NCBI GenBank assembly: GCA_009774235.1
Contig: VSNJ01000094.1
Coordinates: 1-15,845 of the forward strand
Reading direction: 5' to 3'
DNA: 15,845 bases
Source of the DNA: Lachnospiraceae bacterium
GTDB taxonomy: Bacteria > Bacillota > Clostridia > Lachnospirales > Lachnospiraceae
Positions 6,002 to 14,374 of this stretch are shown one piece after another. A program made the position numbers and the translations under genes. The stretch's first letter is position 1, and each line of letters begins with the position of its first letter. The notes under the pieces were generated by a model. It was not told the DNA's origin. It did no database searches and saw only the letters and a program-made list of their open reading frames with translations.

Positions 6002-8116
6002 TTATACCAGTGCATTTACTTCAAGAATTAAAGCAATCTCACCATCTCCAAGAACAGTAGCACCGCCTATCATCTTGCTGCAGTTAATATAGCTGCCGAT
6101 TGATTTAATAACGATTTCCTGCTGTCCTATAAGGTTATCTACCACAAGGCCTGCAAGTTTATTGCCTTTTTTGACAATTACAACTGTAAGGCTTTCAACT
6201 TCTTTGCTGCCTGCTTCAATATCAAGTATCTGGTCAAGGCGTATAAGCGGGATAACTGTCCCTCTTAAGTTAATAACCTCCTTGGTCTGTACATACCTGA
6301 TATCAGATACCAGTACATCTTCTATTGTTTCAATGCTGCCAAGCGGGATTGCATACTTCTCTGGTCCAAGTTCAACCATAAGTGCCTGTATAATTGCCAG
6401 TGTAAGTGGAAGCCTTATTATAAAACTGCTTCCTTCACCTATAACAGACTTACATTCAATATTTCCGCCAAGACCTTCAATCTTAGTTTTAACAACGTCA
6501 AGACCAACACCCCTGCCTGATACATCAGTAATTTTTTCAGCTGTAGAGAAGCTAGGCCTGAAAAGAAGATCAATAATCTCTTTATCAGACATATTTTCAG
6601 CCTGTTCAGCAGTAATTGTTCCTTTCTCTATAGCTTTGTTCCTTACCTTTTCAACATTGATGCCGGCACCATCATCACGTACCTCAATATTTACATTGTT
6701 ACCATCCTGGTAAGCATCAAGGTAAATATTACCTACTTCTTCCTTGCCTAAAGCAATACGTTCTTCATTGTCTTCAAGGCCATGGTCAGCAGAGTTTCTT
6801 AAAAGATGCTGTAATGGGTCACCGATTTCATCAATAACAGTACGGTCAAGCTCTGTATCCTCACCAGTCATATGAAGTTCCATCTTCTTATTAAGCTTCT
6901 TGCTTAAGTCCCTTATCATACGTGGAAAACGGTTCACTACGCTTTCAATAGGAACCATCCTTACCTTCATAACAGACTCATGGAGGTTTGTAGTTACACT
7001 TTCAAGATACTCAATCTGTTCATTAAATGATGCATCACTTTTCTCATCACCTTCTGACGAATTTATTGAAACAAGGCTGTTCTTTGCTATAATAAGCTCG
7101 CTTACAAGGTTCATAAGTACATCAAGTTTCTCAATGTCTACACGCACTGTACGGCCAACTGCTGGTTTAGCTGGCTTTTTAGCTGCTGCTGGTTTAGCTT
7201 CTTCTGGCTTTTCTGCTGTCTTGGCAGCTGCTGGCTTTGCACTTGCTTTAGGGGCTTCTGGTGTCTTAGGTTCTTCTTTGGCTGCTTCCTGTTCTGGCTT
7301 TGCTTCCTCTTCCTGGGCTTGTTCTTCAAATTCATAAGTCCCTACAATTGCTTCTTTTACTTCTGATACATTCTCTATTGCCGCTTTTACAGCTTCAGCG
7401 TTTTCTTTTGTAAAATACAAAAGACTGAAATCCATTTCAAACTTCTCATCTTCTATATCCTGTACATCAGGCACTGCTTTAATAACTTCACCAAGCTCCT
7501 CTAATGCCTTAAATACAAGAAACGCTCTTGCTGCTTTAAGGATACATGCTTCCTGGAGATAAACTGTCACACCAAAAATATTTTCATTCTGTGCCTTTGC
7601 CTTCTCAAATGTACCCTTTTCAAAATCTGTAATATGTATTTCATTATATCTTGCACCTGATGCCTTTGAAGCCTCTGGCTTCGCACTGCTTGCTGTTGCA
7701 CTGGGGGCTGCATCTGTCCCGCTCTTCCCTGTGGCAGCATCTGCAATTCCATTAAGGGTATTTATAATTTCTTCGTTATCTTCTGTACCCTCATCAGCTG
7801 TTTCCATAATATTGGCAAGATAACTTTCAAGAGCATCAAGTCCCCTGAACAGTACGTCTACCAGCTCAGACTTAACAGTCATGTTGCCGCTTCTTACTTC
7901 CTGGAACACATTTTCCATATCATGGGTAAGACGCTGCATGCGCTTATATCCCATTGTACCTGCCATACCCTTTAATGAGTGGGCAGCACGGAAAATTTCA
8001 TTTATAGTGTCCATATTTTCAGGCTCCTGCTCCAGTATCATAAGCTGGTCGCTCAAAGTCTGCAAATGTTCTTTTGTTTCATCAATAAATATCTCAAGAT
8101 ACTGGCTTACATCCAT
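6002..8116 (-). CDS. cheA: Chemotaxis histidine kinase CheA
   Basis: A 704-residue class II histidine kinase that phosphorylates itself and passes the phosphate to CheY and CheB. Domains in order: P1 Hpt (about 1-105) with the phospho-acceptor His46 in RAAHSLKGMAGTMG; P2 response-regulator docking domain (about 160-263); a long Ala/Pro/Lys/Glu-rich linker (about 264-322); P3 dimerisation helices (about 325-385); P4 ATPase with the N box (RNSADHGLE, about 440), DDGAGI (about 479) and GRGVGLDVVKT (about 530-540); and P5 CheW-like domain (about 560-704) with VINLRGTVIPL. All catalytic motifs are intact. The ATG has GGGGGTG seven bases upstream, inside the end of cheB, and only one base separates the two genes, suggesting translational coupling. 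Confidence 0.98.
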   Translation of the reverse strand: MDVSQYLEIFIDETKEHLQTLSDQLMILEQEPENMDTINEIFRAAHSLKGMAGTMGYKRMQRLTHDMENVFQEVRSGNMTVKSELVDVLFRGLDALESYLANIMETADEGTEDNEEIINTLNGIADAATGKSGTDAAPSATASSAKPEASKASGARYNEIHITDFEKGTFEKAKAQNENIFGVTVYLQEACILKAARAFLVFKALEELGEVIKAVPDVQDIEDEKFEMDFSLLYFTKENAEAVKAAIENVSEVKEAIVGTYEFEEQAQEEEAKPEQEAAKEEPKTPEAPKASAKPAAAKTAEKPEEAKPAAAKKPAKPAVGRTVRVDIEKLDVLMNLVSELIIAKNSLVSINSSEGDEKSDASFNEQIEYLESVTTNLHESVMKVRMVPIESVVNRFPRMIRDLSKKLNKKMELHMTGEDTELDRTVIDEIGDPLQHLLRNSADHGLEDNEERIALGKEEVGNIYLDAYQDGNNVNIEVRDDGAGINVEKVRNKAIEKGTITAEQAENMSDKEIIDLLFRPSFSTAEKITDVSGRGVGLDVVKTKIEGLGGNIECKSVIGEGSSFIIRLPLTLAIIQALMVELGPEKYAIPLGSIETIEDVLVSDIRYVQTKEVINLRGTVIPLIRLDQILDIEAGSKEVESLTVVIVKKGNKLAGLVVDNLIGQQEIVIKSIGSYINCSKMIGGATVLGDGEIALILEVNALV

Positions 8117-8117
8117 A

Positions 8118-9257
8118 TTAGAACACCCCCACGTGTTTTGTTATAGCATCTGCAATGCCTTTCAATGTAACTACTTCATCTACTGCACCGGCATCGGCAA
8201 CTGCCTTTGGCATGCCATATACTGTACAACTATCCGCATCCTGGCCGATAACATATATTTTATTTGTTTTCTCAAGCTGCAAAATGCCTTGTGTGCCGTC
8301 TGCACCCATGCCTGTCATTACAACACAGGTTATTTCATCAAAGGAAGATTCCATTAAAGACTCATACATAATATCAGCACAAGGTTTCAGCCCATTCCTG
8401 GCTGCTTCTTTTTTTACAGTTATATAATGCTCATTTTTGTTCTTTTCAACAAGGCGCATCTGTGAACCGCCCTTGGCAATATATACTATGCCTCTCTGGA
8501 TAATATCACCGTCTGCTGCTTCTTTTACATTAATCTTGCTTAATTCATCAAGCCTTTTGCTCAGCGACGCTGTAAAACCTTCTGGCATATGCTGCACAAT
8601 AAGGACTGCCGCATCAAGGTTTGGCGGAAGGAAAGGAACTACATACTGAAGTGCTTTAGGTCCGCCTGTAGAACATGCAAGTGCAACAATTTTCTTTGCC
8701 CCCTTGCCAGCAGAACTTTTAGTGTGGTTTGTTTTATCAGACTTGACAAGTATATTTGGCTTTGATAAACTGTCTGGCAGCTTTGTCTTTGAAGAAGCCC
8801 TGCCAGATGCCGGCCTGGTCCCAGACATATCTTTCCTGCTTTCAAGACCAGATATCCTCAAGCCTAATGCAAGATAAAGCATATCAATAAGCCTCTGGCT
8901 GAAAGAAGGACCTCTTGCTTCTGACAGGCTGTCTGGTTTTGTTATAAAATCAAATGCACCAAGTTCAAGTGCCTGTATAGTTTCTTTGGCACCTTCTTTG
9001 GCAATAGTGCTTACAATAATTACCCTCTCTTTGCGGCCACGCTTATTAAGTTCCCTTAAAAATTCAATACCATTCATCTTAGGCATATTAATATCTAAGA
9101 CTATTGCATCAAATTTATCACCTGTTTCTAAAACCTTTAAAGCATCTTCACCATTAGCTGCGTATTTGTCATTATGTAATCTTTCATCTGAATTTATTAT
9201 ATCAGATATAGTTCTTCTCATAAGTGCAGAATCATCAACAACTAAAATATTTTTCAT
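8118..9257 (-). CDS. cheB: Chemotaxis response regulator methylesterase CheB
   Basis: A 379-residue enzyme that demethylates receptor glutamate methyl esters and can deamidate receptor glutamines. The N-terminal receiver domain (about 1-120) has the acidic pair Asp8-Asp9, phospho-acceptor Asp55 (IVLDINMPKMNG) and Lys107. A Ser/Lys-rich linker (about 140-188) leads to the esterase domain with catalytic Ser196 (ACSTGGPK), His223 (QHMPEGF) and Asp320 (MTGMGADG). The frame is open to 9305, but the family start MKNILVVDDSA is at 9257, preceded by GGAGG; the extra 16 residues would read through the gap after the PilZ gene. It is coupled to cheA, which begins one base after the stop. The partner methyltransferase cheR is not in the window. 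Confidence 0.97.
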   Translation of the reverse strand: MKNILVVDDSALMRRTISDIINSDERLHNDKYAANGEDALKVLETGDKFDAIVLDINMPKMNGIEFLRELNKRGRKERVIIVSTIAKEGAKETIQALELGAFDFITKPDSLSEARGPSFSQRLIDMLYLALGLRISGLESRKDMSGTRPASGRASSKTKLPDSLSKPNILVKSDKTNHTKSSAGKGAKKIVALACSTGGPKALQYVVPFLPPNLDAAVLIVQHMPEGFTASLSKRLDELSKINVKEAADGDIIQRGIVYIAKGGSQMRLVEKNKNEHYITVKKEAARNGLKPCADIMYESLMESSFDEITCVVMTGMGADGTQGILQLEKTNKIYVIGQDADSCTVYGMPKAVADAGAVDEVVTLKGIADAITKHVGVF

Positions 9258-9285
9258 TATATAAAACCTCCAGTCAGTATTCCCT

Positions 9286-10002
9286 CTACATTCTTTGCCT
9301 TTCAAGCCAGAATACGAAATGTATAATTTCTTTCCGCTGTTGTTCTGTTATCCCTGTATATTTCATCCTTATATCAAATTTATCTTTGTCATTCACCAGC
9401 CTGTCTGAATATACTACTTTACATAATACCGGAAGGCTCTTTCCATTACCATATCCATCCAGTTTCAAAATACAAAGCAGGTAATTGCCCTTACTTATAA
9501 GCTGTTTTGAAGTAAAGCGTATTCCGCCTCCTCCTATATCAGCCAGTTGTTCCTGTTTAAAACCTGCTATAGCTGGAAAACTTTTCTCTGCTTCTTTCCA
9601 TCCTCTGTTTATAATATCATGTATTTGTGCTTTTTGTAAAACAGAATACGAAAAAAGTGCATGGCATGGATATCTCTGGTAATTACGCCTCTGCATCTTC
9701 CTAAATGGTGAAATGATTTCAAGGTTAAAATACCTGTAACCATCTTCATTATAATCCGAGATAAAATACGCATTACATCTGAATATTTTATCTTTACTAT
9801 AAAAATCTATAGTATAACATTCATGTTTCATAAGTTCTGTCTTTCCATCATCATCATCTATAACAGTAATTTCAGAATTGTTTAACACTTTATGCAGTTT
9901 ACACTGGCATACCCTGTCCTTTTCAAGGTCTTCACTCCCAGACTGGAAAATATTTTTATAAAAAACTACTTTGCTTCCAATATCTACAAGTCCATTTAAC
10001 AT
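9286..10002 (-). CDS. PilZ-domain c-di-GMP receptor, YcgR type flagellar brake
   Basis: A 238-residue protein with a YcgR-like N-terminal domain (about 1-98) and a C-terminal PilZ domain (about 100-225). YcgR, DgrA and MotI-type proteins bind c-di-GMP and slow or stop the flagellar motor. The c-di-GMP arm RxxxR is present (Arg106 to Arg110, in RRNYQR). The second motif, normally D/N-x-S-x-x-G, reads DIGGGG at 155-160, so Gly replaces the usual Ser. Two starts have good ribosome sites: ATG 10002 (GGGGGA, five bases away) and an in-frame ATG at 10032 (GGGGA, five bases away); I chose 10002 because MLNGLVDIGSK fits the family N-terminus. It lies 117 bp after flhG and 28 bp before cheB. Confidence 0.9.
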   Translation of the reverse strand: MLNGLVDIGSKVVFYKNIFQSGSEDLEKDRVCQCKLHKVLNNSEITVIDDDDGKTELMKHECYTIDFYSKDKIFRCNAYFISDYNEDGYRYFNLEIISPFRKMQRRNYQRYPCHALFSYSVLQKAQIHDIINRGWKEAEKSFPAIAGFKQEQLADIGGGGIRFTSKQLISKGNYLLCILKLDGYGNGKSLPVLCKVVYSDRLVNDKDKFDIRMKYTGITEQQRKEIIHFVFWLERQRM

Positions 10003-10119
10003 ATAAATCCCCCATACTGTTTCCGATGGCATAAATATCCCCAGCTCTTGTTATACAAAAGTTGTGAAAATACATAAATCCCAGGCAATGTTTCCAGACC
10101 GCCCTCCCAGACACAAAAT

Positions 10120-11001
10120 CTATCTGTTGCGGTTCTTAATAATTTTTGTAAAAAGCCCTGATAATCCACTTGCTGCAGCAGTAATACGCCTGCTGCTGTT
10201 ATTTTCTAAAATTATAGCAAGTTCCTGGATTGCCCTTGAAGAAGGTGAATTGGGAAAGGCAAGCGATACAGGACGCTGTTTCATAACTGACTTAAGAAGT
10301 AAGTTGTCAAATGGCACAGAGCCAAGAAAATCTAAATCCATACCTAGAAATTTTTCTGCAACTGAATCAAGTTTAAAAAATAAATCCCTTCCTTCATCAA
10401 TATTTTGTGTCCTGTTTCCAAGTACATGTATTTTTAATATATCTTTGTCATATCCTTCTTTATGTTTCAGGGTTTTAAGCAATGCATAAGCATCTGTAAT
10501 AGATGCTGGTTCAGGTGTTGTCACCAGCAATATTTCAGAACTTGATAAAATCATCTCCATTACATTCTCGGAAATGCCTGCGCCAGTATCAATAATAATT
10601 ATATCAGCTATATTATCAAGCTCATACAACACATTAACCAGAAGATGTATCTGGTCGCTGTTAAGGTTAATAAGTTCATTTACTCCTGAGCCCCCTGATA
10701 CAAAACCAATATTGCCAGGTCCACTGGTAATTATCTCATTAACATTTTTTCCTTTAAATATAACATCTGACAGATTATATCCAGGTCTTATTCCAAGCAT
10801 AACCTCTATATTGGCAAGCCCAAAATCTGCATCAAATATTACTACTTTTTTCCCCAGCTTGCTTAATTGTATTGCAAGATTTAAAGAGATATTGGATTTA
10901 CCTACCCCACCTTTGCCACTTGTTACAGTAATTACCCTTGCAAGATGGTGGTGTCTGGTCTGCTTTTTAATAATGTTCCTTAACTGCTCTGCCTGGTCCA
11001 T
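10120..11001 (-). CDS. flhG: MinD-like ATPase FlhG (YlxH/FleN)
   Basis: A 293-residue ParA/MinD-family ATPase that works with FlhF to set flagellar number and position. The N-terminal DQAEQLR (residues 2-8) matches the short helix that stimulates FlhF GTPase. The deviant Walker A is SGKGGVGKS (28-36), the switch region is FDADFGLANIEVMLGI, and the Walker B/switch II is IIIIDTGAGISE. The length is usual for the family. Its start codon shares one base with the flhF stop (TGATG), and GGAGGG precedes it inside flhF, so the two are likely translationally coupled. The C-terminal tail is basic and Ser-rich, consistent with, but not proof of, membrane association. Confidence 0.96.
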   Translation of the reverse strand: MDQAEQLRNIIKKQTRHHHLARVITVTSGKGGVGKSNISLNLAIQLSKLGKKVVIFDADFGLANIEVMLGIRPGYNLSDVIFKGKNVNEIITSGPGNIGFVSGGSGVNELINLNSDQIHLLVNVLYELDNIADIIIIDTGAGISENVMEMILSSSEILLVTTPEPASITDAYALLKTLKHKEGYDKDILKIHVLGNRTQNIDEGRDLFFKLDSVAEKFLGMDLDFLGSVPFDNLLLKSVMKQRPVSLAFPNSPSSRAIQELAIILENNSSRRITAAASGLSGLFTKIIKNRNR

Positions 11002-12281
11002 CAGCTATTCCCTCCAAGAAGCTGTTTTGCAATTTTCTGGGCATCTATTTTTCCTATATCATTCGGAACATTCTGTCCACATGTTGTATATGAAAGTGGC
11101 GCTCCGGTCAATATATGCATATTAAATATATTTCCTATTGTGTCTGTTTCATCAAGTTTAGTGAATATAAGGTTATATTTACATATTTCTGAATATGTGT
11201 TTGCAATCTTTACAAGGTCTTTATATTTGGTAGTTGCACTAAGCACAAGGAATATTTCCTTGTCACTGTCAGGCACTGTCTTTAAAATATTATTTAAGTC
11301 TTCTTTCTGTCCCTGGTTATTATGGGAACGCCCGGCGGTATCTACCAGTACAAGGTCAAACCCCCTGAGTTCTTCCCTTACTTTCTCCATTTCCTCTGCT
11401 GCATATACTACTTTAAGGGGTATACCAAGTATATTAGAATAAATTTTAAGCTGCTCTACTGCTGCTATTCTATAAGTATCCGATGTAATCAGTGCAACTT
11501 TTGATTTCTTAGCAAGCTTCATTACAGAGGCTATTTTTGCTATAGTAGTAGTCTTACCAACACCTGTAGGCCCGATAAAAAATATATATCTTGTACGCTT
11601 TGTCTTAAGGTCAATAAGGTGAGGCGAACCGATTTTTAATACAATCTTCTGGTAAACACTTGCAAGTATATTGTCAAGTGTTGAATTATTCTTAAGAGTC
11701 CCCTCTATTTCCTCTAAAATCTGCTCTACATAAGACTCCTCAACTTCATTATCAATTAACTGTTTACGTATCAGGTCTAAGTATGCCTGGTTCTTGTCAA
11801 CTGCTCTTTCTTTTTCTTCCTTTTCTTCTTCCCTGCCCATTGTCATCTGCTTTTCAAGCAGGTCCTGGAGTGTGTTAAGTTTTTGTTCTATATCATTACC
11901 ACTATCTTTGCCATTCTGCTGTTCTGTCAGCTCTTCTTCAATTATCTGGCTGTTTTTAAGCATTCTTTCTCTTTCAGCTTCTTTCTGTGCTGTCTTTGAA
12001 TCAGGTGCAGGTGAAAACTGTTTTTCATTTAATACCTGCTGCAGCTTACTGAAATCAGGAATATCTTCTTTCTTCTCTTCCTTTACAGGCTCTGCAGAAC
12101 TCTCTTTAATATTCTCATCAACAGCTGCGGTTACTTCAACTGACGGTTTCCTGAAAAACTTGTATAAACCACGTGGGACTACTTCTTTTGTATTCATAAT
12201 TGTTACATTGTCACCTAATTCCGCCTTTGCAAGCGCTATAGCTTCTTCTTCTGTTTTTCCTATATATTTTTTAATAATCAC
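11001..12281 (-). CDS. flhF: SRP-type GTPase FlhF
   Basis: A 426-residue GTPase of the Ffh/FtsY/FlhF family that directs where the flagellum is built. The N-terminal B domain begins with IIKKYIGKTEEEAIALAKAE, followed by a variable charged, Glu/Lys-rich region (about 50-165). The NG domain then shows the P-loop FIGPTGVGKTT (about 235-243), DTYRIAAVEQLKIYSNILGI, DTAGRSHN and TKLDETDTIGN. All GTPase motifs look intact. The start is GTG and shares its G with the flhA stop codon (TAGTG), with GGTGA seven bases upstream. The end overlaps flhG by one base. This ties flhA-flhF-flhG into a tightly packed block. Confidence 0.97.
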   Translation of the reverse strand: MIIKKYIGKTEEEAIALAKAELGDNVTIMNTKEVVPRGLYKFFRKPSVEVTAAVDENIKESSAEPVKEEKKEDIPDFSKLQQVLNEKQFSPAPDSKTAQKEAERERMLKNSQIIEEELTEQQNGKDSGNDIEQKLNTLQDLLEKQMTMGREEEKEEKERAVDKNQAYLDLIRKQLIDNEVEESYVEQILEEIEGTLKNNSTLDNILASVYQKIVLKIGSPHLIDLKTKRTRYIFFIGPTGVGKTTTIAKIASVMKLAKKSKVALITSDTYRIAAVEQLKIYSNILGIPLKVVYAAEEMEKVREELRGFDLVLVDTAGRSHNNQGQKEDLNNILKTVPDSDKEIFLVLSATTKYKDLVKIANTYSEICKYNLIFTKLDETDTIGNIFNMHILTGAPLSYTTCGQNVPNDIGKIDAQKIAKQLLGGNS

Positions 12282-14314
12282 TATACTGTCACCATCCCTA
12301 TAGATTGTAATTCAACATCAGGAGCTATCTCATTGTATGATATAACAGTCAGGTCCCTGAACTGCTCAGATGTGATTTTCTTAAAATACATACGTACAAT
12401 TGGTGAAGTGACAATAATAGGGTTCTTTCCAAGCTCTTCCATCTTATCAACCTCGTCCTTTACTGAATTTAATATTTCCTGCATCTTTTCAGGTGCAAGA
12501 TTTATATATGCACCCTGTTCTGTCTGCTTAACAGAGCCCATAATCTCCTGCTCAATCTTAGGGTCAAGAGTAACTACACTTGTCATTTCATTAGAAGGGA
12601 AATACTTATTTGAAATAGCACGTTTAAGGCTCTGGCGCACATACTCTGTAAGTACATCTGTATCCCTTGTAGTCATTGCATTATCTGCAAGTGTTTCAAA
12701 TATTGTTACAAGATCCCTTATAGAAATACCTTCCTTTAAAAGATTTTGTAATACTTTCTGTATCTCACCAACATTGAGAAGCTTAGGTACAAGGTCTGCT
12801 ATAAGAGTAGAATTGGCTTCTTGTACATTATTGATAAGATTCTGTACATCCTGCCTTGTAAGCAGTTCATCAATATTACTCCTTACTACTTCTGTAAGAT
12901 GTGTAGCAATAATTGAAGGAGGGTCAACTACTGTATATCCAAGTGATTCTGCCCTCTCCCTCTGTGATTCTGTAATCCATATTGCAGGCAAGTGGAATGA
13001 AGGCTCAAATGTAGGTATACCTGTAATTTCTTCTTCTACATATCCTGGGTTCATAGCCATATAGTGGTCAAATAATATTTCGCCTTCACTAATAGGCACA
13101 CCTTTTATTTTAATAAGATACTGGTTAGGGTTAAGCTGTATATTATCCCTTAAACGTATCATTGGGACAACACAACCAAGCTCAAGTGCTATCTGTCTTC
13201 GTATCATAACTACCCTGTCAAGCAGGTCACCACCCTGGTTAACATCAGCAAGTGGAATAATTCCATATCCAAATTCAAGTTCTATAGGGTCAACCTGGAG
13301 AAGTGACACAACATTTTCTGGGCGTCTTATCTCTTCTGCTGACTCTTCTTCCTCGCCAACCTCATCTTCTATATTAACTTCTTCGATTGCAGATTCTACA
13401 GCCCTTCCAGCTATTATAAATAATATTGCATATATAAGACATAAAACTGTTGACAGCGGTGTTGCTATTCCAAGAAATGCCATAGTGCCGCCAACTATGT
13501 AGAGAACTTTTGGTATTGCAAAAAGCTCTTTTATAAGTACATTACCAAGGTCTGCATCTTTGGATGCTTTAGTTACAAGTATACCTGTTGAAAGCGATAT
13601 AAGCAGTGAAGGTATCTGGCTTACCAGACCGTCACCTATTGTAAGGATTGTATATTTTGAAACGGCATCCATAAGTTCTAATCCCTGCAGCACAACACCA
13701 AGTACCAGACCACCTGCAAAGTTTACAACACTTATTATAAGTCCCGCTGTTGCATCTCCCTTAACATACTTGGTAGCACCATCCATTGCTCCAAAGAATG
13801 ATGATTCCGCCTGTATTTTATCACGTCTTTTTTTTGCCTCTTCATCGTCAATAGCACCTGTGTTCAAGTCTGCGTCAATAGCCATCTGCTTACCTGGCAT
13901 AGCATCCAGTGTAAACCTGGCAGTAACTTCAGATACACGCTCTGAACCTTTGTTGATTACCACAAACTGTACGATAACCAAAATCATAAATATAATTATA
14001 CCAATAATAAGGTTACCACCACCTACGAACTGTCCGAAAGTTTCAACAACGTTACCAGCATATCCTGTAAGAAGAATATTTCTTGTTGAACTTACGTTAA
14101 GTGACATCCTGAAAAGAGTTGTCATAAGCAGCAGCGTAGGGAATGATGACATAGCTACTGCCTCTTTTGAAAAGAGCGCATTAAACAAAATAATAAGAGC
14201 CACACATATATTAAATAAAATCAGTATATCCAGCAGCACTGTTGGCATTGGTACTATAAGGAATACTACTGGTAACAATATATATAACCCAAGAAATAAA
14301 TCCTGCTTTTTCAT
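12281..14314 (-). CDS. flhA: Flagellar type III export gate protein FlhA
   Basis: A 677-residue inner-membrane component of the flagellar export apparatus that forms the nonameric export gate. The N-terminal half (about 1-330) carries multiple hydrophobic segments with family hallmarks: SSFPTLLLMTTLFRMSLNVS and DAMPGKQMAIDADLNTGAI (the FHIPEP signature region), and GAMDGATKYVKGDATAGLII. An acidic linker (EDEVGEEEESAEE, about 315-325) joins the C-terminal cytoplasmic domain, which binds export substrates and chaperones. The length is typical. The ATG has AAAGG about ten bases upstream, a moderate site. It follows flhB by 60 bp and overlaps flhF by one base. Confidence 0.98.
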   Translation of the reverse strand: MKKQDLFLGLYILLPVVFLIVPMPTVLLDILILFNICVALIILFNALFSKEAVAMSSFPTLLLMTTLFRMSLNVSSTRNILLTGYAGNVVETFGQFVGGGNLIIGIIIFMILVIVQFVVINKGSERVSEVTARFTLDAMPGKQMAIDADLNTGAIDDEEAKKRRDKIQAESSFFGAMDGATKYVKGDATAGLIISVVNFAGGLVLGVVLQGLELMDAVSKYTILTIGDGLVSQIPSLLISLSTGILVTKASKDADLGNVLIKELFAIPKVLYIVGGTMAFLGIATPLSTVLCLIYAILFIIAGRAVESAIEEVNIEDEVGEEEESAEEIRRPENVVSLLQVDPIELEFGYGIIPLADVNQGGDLLDRVVMIRRQIALELGCVVPMIRLRDNIQLNPNQYLIKIKGVPISEGEILFDHYMAMNPGYVEEEITGIPTFEPSFHLPAIWITESQRERAESLGYTVVDPPSIIATHLTEVVRSNIDELLTRQDVQNLINNVQEANSTLIADLVPKLLNVGEIQKVLQNLLKEGISIRDLVTIFETLADNAMTTRDTDVLTEYVRQSLKRAISNKYFPSNEMTSVVTLDPKIEQEIMGSVKQTEQGAYINLAPEKMQEILNSVKDEVDKMEELGKNPIIVTSPIVRMYFKKITSEQFRDLTVISYNEIAPDVELQSIGMVTV

Positions 14315-14374
14315 CCTGCAATCTGCCTTTCTGTATAATATTTGTAGTTAAAACGGTATTGAAACCGCCACCTG

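Noticed and set aside
7138..7752. Two short minus-strand frames of Lys/Gln/Pro-rich sequence (7138-7335, 7567-7752)
   Set aside because: They are other-frame readings of the cheA low-complexity linker and neighbouring codons.
8238..8252. Plus-strand GCCGATAA, like the -10 of a SigD promoter
   Set aside because: It lies antisense inside cheB, has no TAAA about 15 bases upstream, and no gene follows on that strand.
10003..10119. Possible small gene in the 117-bp gap between flhG and the PilZ gene
   Set aside because: The only short frame overlaps the PilZ gene out of frame and has no convincing family or codon signal.
12333..13064. Open frame of 243 codons on the plus strand
   Set aside because: It is antisense to the C-terminal half of flhA and Ser/Ile-rich, with no support.
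13560..14351. Open frame of 263 codons on the plus strand
   Set aside because: It is antisense to flhA, and its composition mirrors membrane-protein codons. There is no good ribosome site and no recognisable domain.
14335..14374. Small hairpin plus TTTT between flhB and flhA
   Set aside because: The stem is only 4-5 bp (CGGT/ACCG) with a short T-run. It is too weak to call a terminator in a tightly arranged operon.
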